Shown here piece after piece: positions 8,814 through 16,579 of a stretch of 64,000 bases of DNA. How positions within the stretch are numbered: the stretch's first letter is position 1; each line of letters begins with the position of its first letter. The notes beneath the pieces are model-generated. The model was not told where the DNA came from. It was given only the letters and a program-made list of their open reading frames with translations, and did no database searches. Made by a program: the position numbers and the translations under genes. This stretch comes from Mycolicibacterium cosmeticum (GTDB taxonomy: Bacteria; Actinomycetota; Actinomycetes; Mycobacteriales; Mycobacteriaceae). The DNA lies in contig JACPVS010000019.1 in NCBI GenBank assembly GCA_016197365.1, forward strand, positions 124,001 to 188,000. The letters are read 5' to 3'.

Positions 8814-8875
8814 AATGTCGGCCTGAGAGCGCCGCCATGGATATATATGCATGGCGGCGCTGTCAGCCTGACATT
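8814..8875. repeat. 26-bp inverted repeat with AT-rich loop
   Basis: Arms 8814-8839 and 8850-8875 match at 23 of 26 positions. The inner 12 bp are perfect (AGCGCCGCCATG against its complement), and the 10-nt loop is AT-rich. It follows the rclA-like gene by 19 bp, so a terminator role is likely. No flanking target duplication was recognised. Confidence 0.6.
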
Positions 8876-8966
8876 GTGGCGACCCCCGTTCCACGGGCAC
8901 ACCGTTTATCGCCGCCGACCGACCGCTGAGCGCATCGGCGCCCGGCTTCGACGCCAACCTCCCCCA

Positions 8967-8982
8967 TGTGACCCGCATCTCA
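8967..8982 (+). promoter_or_regulatory. Possible CRP/cAMP-receptor-type site
   Basis: The sequence TGTGA-N6-TCTCA differs by one base from the TGTGA-N6-TCACA consensus. It lies 65 bp ahead of the DUF485-symporter pair, a plausible catabolite-regulated operon. Such sites occur by chance, so this is weak. Confidence 0.25.
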
Positions 8983-9031
8983 CCTAGGTTCGACTACCAG
9001 CTGATTCACAGTCGACGTCAAGGAGTCACAA

Positions 9032-9373
9032 GTGCCCACCACCGACAGTCGCTCCGCGCCCACCGGCGCCGAGTTCGTCGAAGTCCAGAACAGCCCCGAG
9101 TTCCAGGAGTTGCGCAGCAAGCTGCGCCGGTTCGTCTTCCCCATGACGGCGTTCTTCCTCCTCTGGTACGCCCTGTACGTCCTGCTGGGGGCCTTCGCCC
9201 ATGACTTCATGGCCACCAAGGTGATCGGCAACGTCAACGTCGGGCTGCTGCTCGGCCTCGGGCAGTTCGTCACCACCTTCCTCATCACCGGGCTCTACGT
9301 CCGGTTCGCCAATCGCGAGCTGGACCCGCGCGCCGCCGCGCTGCGCGCCGAACTCGAAGGGCACGCGCAGTGA
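9032..9373 (+). CDS. DUF485 domain membrane protein, symporter partner
   Basis: 113 aa from GTG 9032, with a strong AAGGAG ribosome binding site 8-9 nt upstream. Residues about 25-105 form the DUF485 domain: an amphipathic SPEFQELRSKLRRFVFP stretch leading into a first membrane helix (MTAFFLLWYALYVLLGAF), then a second helix and the closing segment FITGLYVRFANRELDP. DUF485 proteins sit next to acetate/monocarboxylate symporters and are thought to support their assembly or activity. The next gene starts inside its stop (GTGA), as expected for a two-gene transporter operon. Confidence 0.9.
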   Translation: MPTTDSRSAPTGAEFVEVQNSPEFQELRSKLRRFVFPMTAFFLLWYALYVLLGAFAHDFMATKVIGNVNVGLLLGLGQFVTTFLITGLYVRFANRELDPRAAALRAELEGHAQ

Positions 9374-11001
9374 ACACCCTTCTCGCCGCATCGGATTCGG
9401 TCGGCAACCCGATCGCCAACATCGCCATCTTCGGCGTCTTCGTCGCCGTCACCATGTACGTGGTGATCCGCGCCAGCGGCAACAACAAGTCCGCCGACGA
9501 ATTCTTCACCGGCGGCCGCGCCTTCTCCGGGCCGCAGAACGGCATCGCCATCGCCGGCGACTACCTGTCGGCGGCCAGCTTCCTCGGCATCGCCGGGTCC
9601 ATCGCCGTCTACGGCTACGACGGCTTCCTCTACTCCATCGGGTTCCTCGTCGCCTGGCTGGTGGCGCTGCTGCTGGTGGCCGAATTGCTGCGCAACACCG
9701 GCCGTTTCACCATGGCCGACGTGCTGAGCTTCCGGCTCAAGCAGCGCCCGGTGCGACTGGCCGCGGCGACCACGACGATGACGGTGTCGCTGTTCTATCT
9801 GCTGGCGCAGATGGCGGGTGCCGGTGGTCTGGTGGCCCTGTTGCTCAACGTGCACAGCAGAACCGGCCAGTCGCTGGTGATCGCCGTGGTCGGGATTCTG
9901 ATGATCGTCTATGTCCTGGTCGGCGGCATGAAGGGCACCACCTGGGTGCAGATCATCAAGGCGGTCCTGCTGATCACCGGCGCCGCGCTGATGACGTTCA
10001 TGGTGCTGGCCAAGTTCGGGCTGAACTTCTCCGAGATCCTCGGCGCGGCCCAGTCCGCCGTCTCCGATGCCACCACCAAGGGTGTCGCGAGCCGCGACGT
10101 GCTCGCCCCCGGCGCACAGTACGGCGGCTCGACCACCTCGAAGCTCAACTTCCTGTCGCTGGGGCTGGCCCTGGTACTGGGCACCGCCGGCCTGCCGCAC
10201 GTGCTGATGCGCTTCTACACGGTCCCCACCGCCAAGGAAGCCCGCCGTTCGGTGGTCTGGGCCATCGCATTGATCGGCGCCTTCTACCTGTTCACCCTGG
10301 TGCTCGGCTACGGTGCCGCGGCCATCGTCGGGCCGGATCGCATCCTGTCCGCGGCGGGGGGGCAGAACTCGGCGGCACCGCTGCTGGCCCTGGAACTGGG
10401 TGGTGTCGTGCTGCTCGGCATCATCTCCGCGGTCGCGTTCGCGACCATCCTCGCGGTGGTCGCCGGGCTGACCATCACGGCGTCGGCGTCGTTCGCGCAT
10501 GACGTGTACGCGTCGGTGTGGAAGAAGCATCAGGTGACCGAGGAGGAGCAGGTCAAGGTCTCCCGGATCACCGCGGTGGTGCTCGGCCTGGTGGCCATCG
10601 GGCTCGGCATCCTGGCCAACGGCCAGAACATCGCCTTCCTGGTCGCGCTGGCGTTCGCGGTGGCCGCCGCGGCCAACCTGCCCACCATCATCTACTCGCT
10701 GTACTGGCGCCGGTTCAACACCCGCGGCGCGTTGTGGAGCATGTACGGCGGGCTGATCTCGACCATCGTGCTGATCGTCTTCTCCCCCGCCGTGTCGGGT
10801 TCGAAGACGGCGATGGTCCCGGGTGCGGACTTCGCCTGGTTCCCGCTGGCCAACCCCGGCATCGTGTCCATTCCGCTGGCCTTCCTGCTGGGCATCGTCG
10901 GCACCCTGACCTCGAAGGACAAGGGCGACCCCGAACTCAACGCCGAGATGGAGGTCCGGTCGCTGACCGGCATCGGCGCGGAGAAGGCCATCAACCACTG
11001 A
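9370..11001 (+). CDS. Cation/monocarboxylate symporter (SSS family, ActP/MctC type)
   Basis: 543 aa with about 13 membrane helices. The family signatures AGDYLSAASFLGIAGSIAV (near residue 60) and GLPHVLMRFYTVPTAKEARR (near 275) are intact, and FTGGRAFSGPQNGIAIAGDY is typical of the acetate-permease branch. It imports short monocarboxylates such as acetate, propionate or pyruvate with sodium or protons; the exact substrate cannot be told. It forms an operon with the DUF485 gene, and together they duplicate the LytST-linked module at 5028-7141. The central external loop is of normal length here, unlike in the first copy. Confidence 0.9.
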   Translation: MNTLLAASDSVGNPIANIAIFGVFVAVTMYVVIRASGNNKSADEFFTGGRAFSGPQNGIAIAGDYLSAASFLGIAGSIAVYGYDGFLYSIGFLVAWLVALLLVAELLRNTGRFTMADVLSFRLKQRPVRLAAATTTMTVSLFYLLAQMAGAGGLVALLLNVHSRTGQSLVIAVVGILMIVYVLVGGMKGTTWVQIIKAVLLITGAALMTFMVLAKFGLNFSEILGAAQSAVSDATTKGVASRDVLAPGAQYGGSTTSKLNFLSLGLALVLGTAGLPHVLMRFYTVPTAKEARRSVVWAIALIGAFYLFTLVLGYGAAAIVGPDRILSAAGGQNSAAPLLALELGGVVLLGIISAVAFATILAVVAGLTITASASFAHDVYASVWKKHQVTEEEQVKVSRITAVVLGLVAIGLGILANGQNIAFLVALAFAVAAAANLPTIIYSLYWRRFNTRGALWSMYGGLISTIVLIVFSPAVSGSKTAMVPGADFAWFPLANPGIVSIPLAFLLGIVGTLTSKDKGDPELNAEMEVRSLTGIGAEKAINH

Positions 11002-11038
11002 TGGATTACCCACGGCGGCGACGGCGTTGTTCACCCGA

Positions 11039-12223
11039 GTGAGCACCCGTCGCCGTCTGGCATTCCCGTTACTGGCCTTCGCCTTCGCCGCCGTCATGCT
11101 CGGCACCACCCTGCCGACCCCGATGTACGCGCTGTACGCGGCGCAGATGCACTTCGCGGTGCTCACCACCACGATCGTGTTCGCGGCGTACGCCGTGGGT
11201 GTGCTCGGTGCCCTGCTGGTCTTCGGCCGCTGGTCCGACGCCATCGGCCGGCGCCCGGTACTGCTCGGTGGTCTGGTGTTCGCGTTGGCCAGTGCGGTGG
11301 TGTTCCTGTTCGCCGACAGCGTGGCCGTGCTGTTGGTGGGCCGGCTGCTGTCCGGCTTGTCGGCGGGCATCTTCACCGGGACGGCGACCGCTGCCGTTGT
11401 CGAAGCGCTGCCTGCCGCGCAACGTGAGCGCGGCGCCATGGTCGCGACCGTCGCCAACGTCGGCGGGCTGGGCAGCGGCCCGGTGCTGGCCGGCCTGTTG
11501 GTCCAGTACGCGCCGCATCTGCTCGTGTTGCCGTTCGTGGTCCACATCGGGCTCGTGGTGCTCGCAGTCGCAGCAGTGCTGATCGCCCCCGAAACCTCCG
11601 ACCGCACCGGCCGCATCGGGTTCCAACGCTTGTCGGTGCCGCCCGAGGCCCGCGCCGTTTTCCTCACCGCCGCCACCGCGGCCTTCGCGGGTTTCGCCGT
11701 GATGGGTTTGTTCACCTCGGTGGCGCCGGCGTTCGTCGCGAACGTGGTGGGCATCGACAACCACGCCGTCGGCGGTGCGGTGGCCGCGTCGATCTTCCTG
11801 GCCTCGGCCGTTGCACAGCTGGCGGGACGGCGCATCGCACCGGCGCGCGCGGTGGCCGCGGGTTGCGCCATCCTGGTGGTGGGCATGCTGATTCTGGCTG
11901 CGGCGCTGTCGTTCTCGTCGTTGACGGGCATCCTGGTCGCGGCGCTGGTGGCCGGCGCAGGGCAGGGCATCAGCTTCAGCCGCGGCTTGGCCGCCGTCGT
12001 CGAGCAGGTGCCTGCCGACCGGCGCGCTGAGGTCAGCTCGACGTACTTCGTGGTGGCCTACGTGGCCATCTCGCTGCCGGTGGTGGGCGCGGGCCTGGCC
12101 GCCCAGGCGTGGGGGCTGCGCACCGCGGGCGAGGTGTTCGCCTTGGCCGTGGCGGCGCTGGCGCTGGTCTGCCTGGCCGCGATCCTGGTGCAGGAGCGCC
12201 GCCGGACGCCCGCGAACGTGTGA
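11039..12223 (+). CDS. MFS transporter, drug/metabolite exporter type
   Basis: 394 aa from GTG 11039; an in-frame TTG at 11027 is an alternative. Twelve hydrophobic segments. The MFS loop motif between helices 2 and 3 is visible as GRWSDAIGRRPVLLGG (about residue 65), and a proline/glycine-rich helix 5 (GGLGSGPVLAGLL) suggests an exporter of the DHA1 class. It starts 37 bp after the symporter stop on the same strand, so co-transcription is possible. A hairpin follows the stop. The substrate is unknown. Confidence 0.85.
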   Translation: MSTRRRLAFPLLAFAFAAVMLGTTLPTPMYALYAAQMHFAVLTTTIVFAAYAVGVLGALLVFGRWSDAIGRRPVLLGGLVFALASAVVFLFADSVAVLLVGRLLSGLSAGIFTGTATAAVVEALPAAQRERGAMVATVANVGGLGSGPVLAGLLVQYAPHLLVLPFVVHIGLVVLAVAAVLIAPETSDRTGRIGFQRLSVPPEARAVFLTAATAAFAGFAVMGLFTSVAPAFVANVVGIDNHAVGGAVAASIFLASAVAQLAGRRIAPARAVAAGCAILVVGMLILAAALSFSSLTGILVAALVAGAGQGISFSRGLAAVVEQVPADRRAEVSSTYFVVAYVAISLPVVGAGLAAQAWGLRTAGEVFALAVAALALVCLAAILVQERRRTPANV

Positions 12224-12228
12224 CTTGA

Positions 12229-12258
12229 GGAGCCGCATCCGTAATGAGTACGGCTGCG
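12229..12258. terminator. Hairpin after MFS gene, related to the 56.4-kb palindrome
   Basis: Arms 12234-12243 and 12249-12258 pair at 9 of 10 positions around loop ATGAG, starting 10 bp after the MFS stop. The 18-nt stretch GGAGCCGCATCCGTAATG (12229-12246) recurs with one mismatch at 56433-56450 inside a much longer palindrome. The two may be copies of one terminator or repeat family. Confidence 0.5.
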
Positions 12259-12330
12259 ACGCCACACATCGCCGGGGTTTGAGTGGTTCTACTCAGGCGT
12301 GGGGGTGCCCGATTGACCTAGCGTCGAGCC

Positions 12331-13599
12331 ATGCCCGTGACCGCGTTTCCCAGCGTCGCCGACGTAGCCCAGGCCACCCCGGCCGACCGTGACCGCGCCA
12401 TCGACGTCATCCGAATCGGATCCCTGCTAGGCGTCATCACCGGCCATACCCTCATGGCCACCAGCATCATCACCGACGAGGTGTTCCATTGGGACAACCT
12501 GCTGACCACGTCGGTCGCCTTCCAGGCGCTCACGTGGATCTTCCAGATCATGCCGCTGTTCTTCTTCGCCGGAGTTGCCGCTTCGGTGGAGTCGTATCAG
12601 GGCAACTGGGGCAACTGGCTGCTCAAACGCTGCGCCCGGCTGTACCGCCCGGTGTTCTCCTACCTGGCGTTCTGGGCGGTGGCGCTGGCGGTGCTGCGCC
12701 GGATCGCCCCGGTGCACGTCTACGAACCGGTCGCCGGGATCTCGACCCAGCTGTTGTGGTTCCTCGGCGCGTATGTCCTTGTGCTGGCTGCGGTTCCGTT
12801 GCTGTCCCGGATCACCACCGCTGCACGGCTGGCCGGGGCGGTGGTCGTCGGGTACGGCACCATCGCCGTGGTCGACGTGGTCCGCATCAACGATGCGGAC
12901 CTGTCGTGGCTGGGTTATGCCAATCTCACGGTCTGGCTGTTGCCGGGCATGTTAGGGGTGGCCTACCGCCGCGGCCTGCTGCGTCCACCCACGGCCGCCG
13001 TCCTCGGCGTCGCCATGCTGGCCGTCAATATGTCCCTACTGCGTTTCGGCCCTTACGAATTGAGCCTCGTGGGGATCGAAGGGCAGCACCTGAAGAACAT
13101 GACGCCACCGTCGTTGCTGATGGCCGGGCACGCAATCATGTTGTGCGCGTTCGCGATTACCGCCGCACCGGCCATCGCCCGCTGGGCCCGGCGGCCACGG
13201 GTGTGGTGGTTGACGGTGATCGGTAACAGCGGCGCGATGACGTTGTACCTGTGGCATATGCCCGCGCTGCTGGGCATGCATCTGGCATTCGATCAGCTGG
13301 GCCTGCCCCGCTACCCCGGTCACCCGCATCTGCTCGCGCTGAGCGTCGTGCAGGTGGTGCTGATGGCCGTGCTGGTCGCCGCACTGTTCCTGACGCTGCG
13401 GCCGTTGGAGAACAAGCCACTGCCCTACTGGGACGGCGGTACCGTCACCGTTACCCGCAGTGCCGCGGTCGGGACGTTGCTGTGTGTCGCCGGCGCGGCC
13501 ACCCTTGCATCGGTGGGCTGGGGCCTGAAAGGCCCCGGACTGCTGTGCGGCGCGGTGTTGCTCACCGCGCTGGTGACGGCCCGGAGCCTGGCACGCTAG
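12331..13599 (+). CDS. Acyltransferase family 3 membrane protein
   Basis: 422 aa, about ten membrane helices. The N-terminal RDRAIDVIRIGSLLGVITGH segment with its Arg and His is the usual start of Acyltransf_3 proteins (residues about 25-45), and FFFAGVAASVES follows as in the family. Such enzymes transfer acetyl or other acyl groups from the cytoplasm to extracytoplasmic sugars, lipids or peptidoglycan; mycobacterial members modify envelope glycolipids, but the substrate here cannot be deduced. The gene stands alone. Its TAG stop lies in a CTAG shared with the convergent DUF5302 gene. Confidence 0.85.
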   Translation: MPVTAFPSVADVAQATPADRDRAIDVIRIGSLLGVITGHTLMATSIITDEVFHWDNLLTTSVAFQALTWIFQIMPLFFFAGVAASVESYQGNWGNWLLKRCARLYRPVFSYLAFWAVALAVLRRIAPVHVYEPVAGISTQLLWFLGAYVLVLAAVPLLSRITTAARLAGAVVVGYGTIAVVDVVRINDADLSWLGYANLTVWLLPGMLGVAYRRGLLRPPTAAVLGVAMLAVNMSLLRFGPYELSLVGIEGQHLKNMTPPSLLMAGHAIMLCAFAITAAPAIARWARRPRVWWLTVIGNSGAMTLYLWHMPALLGMHLAFDQLGLPRYPGHPHLLALSVVQVVLMAVLVAALFLTLRPLENKPLPYWDGGTVTVTRSAAVGTLLCVAGAATLASVGWGLKGPGLLCGAVLLTALVTARSLAR

Positions 13600-13769
13600 C
13601 CGCTCTTGCGGCGGAACTCCCGGCGGGCGTTCTCGGCGGCACCATGTGCCCGGGACTGCTTGCGACCGCCGTCGGCGTGGGACTTGCCCCCGGCCGCCTG
13701 CGCCTTCTTGCGTTCCAGCGCCTCCCGGAACTTGCGCTTGTTGTCGTCCTCTTCCGGTTTTTCGGCCAT
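13596..13769 (-). CDS. DUF5302 small basic protein
   Basis: 57 aa from ATG 13769 to TAG 13596. The protein is highly charged, begins EKPEEDDNKRKFREALERKKA and ends NARREFRRKSG, with a GGKSHADGGRKQ centre. This matches the small actinobacterial DUF5302 family. It has no hydrophobic segment and is probably cytoplasmic and partly disordered; its function is unknown. The F420-type gene lies 18 bp upstream in the same orientation, so the two could be co-transcribed. The stop overlaps that of the convergent acyltransferase gene. Confidence 0.82.
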   Translation of the reverse strand: MAEKPEEDDNKRKFREALERKKAQAAGGKSHADGGRKQSRAHGAAENARREFRRKSG

Positions 13770-13787
13770 GCGGCCAGCCTAATCGAC

Positions 13788-14231
13788 TCAGCGCCGCCCC
13801 GGCGGCATCCCGTACAGATGCGAGATCGGGATGGTGAGCAGCACCCGGCGATCGTCGACCATTGCCCGGCGGTAGTCATCCCAGTCCGGGTGCTCACCGG
13901 CAATGTTGCGGTACAAGCCAATCAGAGCCTCGACGGTGTCGTCCTGCGGTCCGGCCGCCGGCGGCGTGAGGACGGCGTCACCCTCGGCGACCGCATAGGA
14001 CCACCCGTCATCCGAACTGACATGCAGCGACGCCCGTTGGTCGCGCCGCAGGTTGCGCGTCTTGGCCCGCGGCTCGGTGATCGACACCTGCACCGCCACC
14101 TCGCGGGGGTCGAAGTGATACGACACGTTGGACAGTTGCGGGCGGCCGTCCGATTTGATGGTCGCCAGCACCCCCAGCGAGTTCCCGCTGATCAGTGCCA
14201 GCAACTTGTCATCGAAAACCAGACGCCCCAT
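13788..14231 (-). CDS. PPOX-class F420-dependent enzyme (Rv1155-type)
   Basis: 147 aa from ATG 14231, the length I recall for M. tuberculosis Rv1155; a GTG two codons upstream (14237) is an alternative. The sequence follows that family throughout: VFDDKLLALISGNSLGVLAT, GRPQLSNVSYHFDP, EPRAKTRNLRRD, DDGWSYAVAEG, and a PISHLYGMPPG end. Proteins of this split-barrel family bind the deazaflavin F420 and reduce substrates such as biliverdin-like molecules or xenobiotics; the physiological substrate is not certain. It is a cytoplasmic dimer. Synteny with the Rv1151c-Rv1155 block supports orthology. Confidence 0.88.
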   Translation of the reverse strand: MGRLVFDDKLLALISGNSLGVLATIKSDGRPQLSNVSYHFDPREVAVQVSITEPRAKTRNLRRDQRASLHVSSDDGWSYAVAEGDAVLTPPAAGPQDDTVEALIGLYRNIAGEHPDWDDYRRAMVDDRRVLLTIPISHLYGMPPGRR

Positions 14232-14263
14232 GTGCACGAGGGTACGTCGATAGGATCGGGACG

Positions 14264-14311
14264 ATGACCACTTTGGACGCTGCCCCTGCGTTGACGCCGG
14301 AGTTCGGGTGA
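14264..14311 (+). other. 15-codon upstream ORF overlapping the DUF1697 start
   Basis: A short frame, ATG 14264 to TGA 14309-14311, encodes 15 residues (MTTLDAAPALTPEFG) and overlaps the downstream GTG start by 4 bp (GTGA). It could be a leader that couples translation, or the remnant of a longer gene. No attenuator hairpin was seen. Confidence 0.35.
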
Positions 14312-14823
14312 CCCGCTACGCCGCCTTCTTGCGCGGCGTCAACGTCGGTGGAGTGAATCTGAAGATGGCCGAGGTCGCCAAGGCGCTCGGCGATGCGGGG
14401 TTCGAGAACGTCAAGACCATTCTGGCCAGTGGAAATGTGTTGCTGGACAGCAAGTTCGGAGTGCAGAAGGTGCGCACCACCGCGGAGGCGGCATTGCGGG
14501 AGACCTTCGGCTACGACGCCTGGGTACTGGCCTACCCGATCGAGGACATCCGCAAGGTCTCCGAGGCCTACCCGTTCGAGCGCGAGGTGCCCGAGCACCA
14601 CTCGTATGTCACCTTCGTCAGCGACGACGATGTGCTCGCCGAGTTGGCCGCACTCGCCGAGGAGGCCGGTGAGACGGCCGCCCGGGGCGACGGCGTCCTG
14701 TACTGGCAGGTGGCCCGCTCCGCGACGCTGGATTCCTCGATCGGCAAGACGATGGGCAAGAAGCGCTACAAGTCCTCGACCACGACCCGCAATCTGCGCA
14801 CCTTGGACAAGGTGCTGCGCTGA
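14308..14823 (+). CDS. DUF1697 domain protein
   Basis: 171 aa from GTG 14308. The sequence opens with YAAFLRGVNVGGVN, the hallmark of DUF1697, continues with LGDAGFENVKTILASGNV and ends with KRYKSSTTTRNLRTLDKVL, all conserved in that family. DUF1697 proteins are small cytoplasmic proteins with a ferredoxin-like fold and no established function. No better start exists. The GTG overlaps a 15-codon upstream frame, suggesting reinitiation. The methyltransferase gene follows after 23 bp on the same strand. Confidence 0.85.
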   Translation: MTRYAAFLRGVNVGGVNLKMAEVAKALGDAGFENVKTILASGNVLLDSKFGVQKVRTTAEAALRETFGYDAWVLAYPIEDIRKVSEAYPFEREVPEHHSYVTFVSDDDVLAELAALAEEAGETAARGDGVLYWQVARSATLDSSIGKTMGKKRYKSSTTTRNLRTLDKVLR

Positions 14824-14846
14824 CGCGTGCGGGTACATTCGGCGCA

Positions 14847-15680
14847 GTGAGCTCCCCCAAGATCGACGGCTCGGCCCTGACCGGCGTTTCCGAAACGGCG
14901 CTACTGACCCTGCAGGTCCGGGCCAATGAGGCCCGCCGCACGGACCGCATCCTCGACGATCCCGTCGCGGTCAGCCTGGCCGATTCCATCGACTTCGACT
15001 TCGCCAAGTTCGGGTCCGCGCAGCGCCAGGACATGGGGTTGCGTTCGCTGTCCTTCGACGCCGCCACCATCGAATATCTGCGCGACCACCCGGCCGCGAC
15101 CGTGGTCGCCCTCGCCGAGGGCCTGCAGACCAGCTACTACCGTGTGGACGCGTCCGGCGTGAGAGATACATTCCGTTGGCTGACAGTCGATCTGGCACCC
15201 ATCATCGCGCTGCGCGAGCAGGCTCTGCCGCCCGCGGACCGGGTCACGACCCGCGCGCAGTCGGCCTTGGACTACAGCTGGATGGACAATGTCGATGTCG
15301 AGGACGGCGTCTTCATCACGGCCGAGGGTCTGCTGATGTACCTACAACCCGACGAGGCGCTGGCGCTGATCGCCGCATGTGCGCAACGGTTCCCCGGCGG
15401 CCGGATGATGTTCGACCTGCCGCCGCACTGGTTCGCCTGGTGGGCCCGCAACGGGCTGCTGCGCCCGTCGCTGCGTTACCGGGTACCGCCGATGCCCTTC
15501 AGCCTCTCGGTGTCCGGCGCCGCCGATCTGATCAACACCATTCCCAACGTGCGCGCCGTGCACGACGTACCGCTGCCGCGGGCGCGCGGCACCGTGCTCA
15601 ACACCCTGATCTGGGCCGCCTACCGGATTCCACTGCTGGATCCGCTGCGCGGCGTGACCACGCTGCTCGAGTTCGGCTGA
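14847..15680 (+). CDS. SAM-dependent methyltransferase, LCMT-like O-methyltransferase
   Basis: 277 aa from GTG 14847. It belongs to the leucine-carboxyl-methyltransferase-like family common in mycobacteria: VSETALLTLQVRANEARR at the N-terminus, an AEGLQTSYYRVD segment forming the SAM pocket (about residue 90), then ITAEGLLMYLQ. In M. tuberculosis an O-methyltransferase gene occupies the same position in this block (Rv1153c). The acceptor, probably a carboxyl or hydroxyl of a lipid or polyketide, is unknown. The 3' end overlaps the convergent hydrolase gene by 61 bp, unusually long for a tail-to-tail overlap here. Confidence 0.82.
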   Translation: MSSPKIDGSALTGVSETALLTLQVRANEARRTDRILDDPVAVSLADSIDFDFAKFGSAQRQDMGLRSLSFDAATIEYLRDHPAATVVALAEGLQTSYYRVDASGVRDTFRWLTVDLAPIIALREQALPPADRVTTRAQSALDYSWMDNVDVEDGVFITAEGLLMYLQPDEALALIAACAQRFPGGRMMFDLPPHWFAWWARNGLLRPSLRYRVPPMPFSLSVSGAADLINTIPNVRAVHDVPLPRARGTVLNTLIWAAYRIPLLDPLRGVTTLLEFG

Positions 15681-16579
15681 GTCTCCGCTTCGCACGCGGC
15701 GCGGGCCGCGTTCTGGGCGATCACCGTCACCAGGCGGTCGATCACGCCCGGGGCGAGGTCGTGTCCCATCCCGGCGATGGTGAGATGCCGGGCGCCGGGA
15801 ATGGCCGCCGCGGTGGCCGTGCCGCCACTGGGGTGCACGATCAGGTCCCGGTCGCCGTGCACGACGTGCGTCGGCGCGGTGATGCGGGCCAGTTCCGCGG
15901 TGCGGTCCCCCGATTTGTAGATCGCGTTGATCTGTCGGGCCACCCCGGCGGCCGCGCAGGGTCCGGGGCCGCGGTCCCAGGCGCCGGCGGCATACGCCAC
16001 CGCACCGGCCACGTCCACCGGAAAGCTGCGTCCGGCAAGGTGTTCCAACGATTCGAGGTGCCTTTCGATGAAGGCCTGCTTGGTCCGCGACGGCCGTTTG
16101 GCCATCATCATCAGCGTCGACATCGCGGGCTGCCCGACGTTCGGTGCGCCCGTGGTGGAGAAGATCGACGTCAACGAGAGCGTCCGCTCCGGGTACCGCG
16201 CGGCCATCGTCTGGGCGATCATGCCGCCCATCGACATGCCCACCAGGTGCGCCCGCTCGATCTCCAGGTGATCGAGCAGATCGATGACGTCGGCTGCCAT
16301 GTCGGCCAGGTCGTAGCCGTCCCGGCGGGGTCGGCGCATCACCTGGCGCAGGGTTCCGGGTGGCGCGGTGGTCGCCCAGGTGGAATGCCCGACATCGCGG
16401 TTGTCCAGCCTGATCACGCGGAACCCGTGCGCCACGAGACCGTCGACCATCTCGCCCGGCCACGACGTGAGGTCCAGGGTGAGACCCGCGATCAGCACCA
16501 GGGGCCGCCCCGCGGGGTCACCATCGATGCGGTAGCAGACCCGTCGGCCGCCGGGCTGCAGGCAGTACCGGTCGGTCAT
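15620..16579 (-). CDS. Alpha/beta hydrolase
   Basis: 319 aa from ATG 16579. The catalytic triad is recognisable: nucleophile Ser116 in GMSMGG, acid in HGDRDLIVHP, and His in GMGHDLAP. A cap domain lies between. The N-terminus (LVLIAGLTLDLTSWP) carries the oxyanion-hole loop. The start overlaps the monooxygenase stop by ATGA, so the two are translationally coupled. A Baeyer-Villiger monooxygenase makes an ester or lactone, and this hydrolase could cleave it; that is inference from context. The last roughly 20 residues overlap the opposing methyltransferase gene and are low-complexity, suggesting stop-codon drift. Confidence 0.86.
   Translation of the reverse strand: MTDRYCLQPGGRRVCYRIDGDPAGRPLVLIAGLTLDLTSWPGEMVDGLVAHGFRVIRLDNRDVGHSTWATTAPPGTLRQVMRRPRRDGYDLADMAADVIDLLDHLEIERAHLVGMSMGGMIAQTMAARYPERTLSLTSIFSTTGAPNVGQPAMSTLMMMAKRPSRTKQAFIERHLESLEHLAGRSFPVDVAGAVAYAAGAWDRGPGPCAAAGVARQINAIYKSGDRTAELARITAPTHVVHGDRDLIVHPSGGTATAAAIPGARHLTIAGMGHDLAPGVIDRLVTVIAQNAARAACEAETQPNSSSVVTPRSGSSSGIR

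Noticed and set aside
9295..11970. 891-codon open frame on the minus strand opposite the second symporter and MFS genes
   Set aside because: It spans two genuine forward genes and an intergenic gap, has low-complexity composition (Ala, Thr, Arg, then Asp, Gln, His) and no recognisable domain. This is a long antisense shadow caused by codon-position GC bias.
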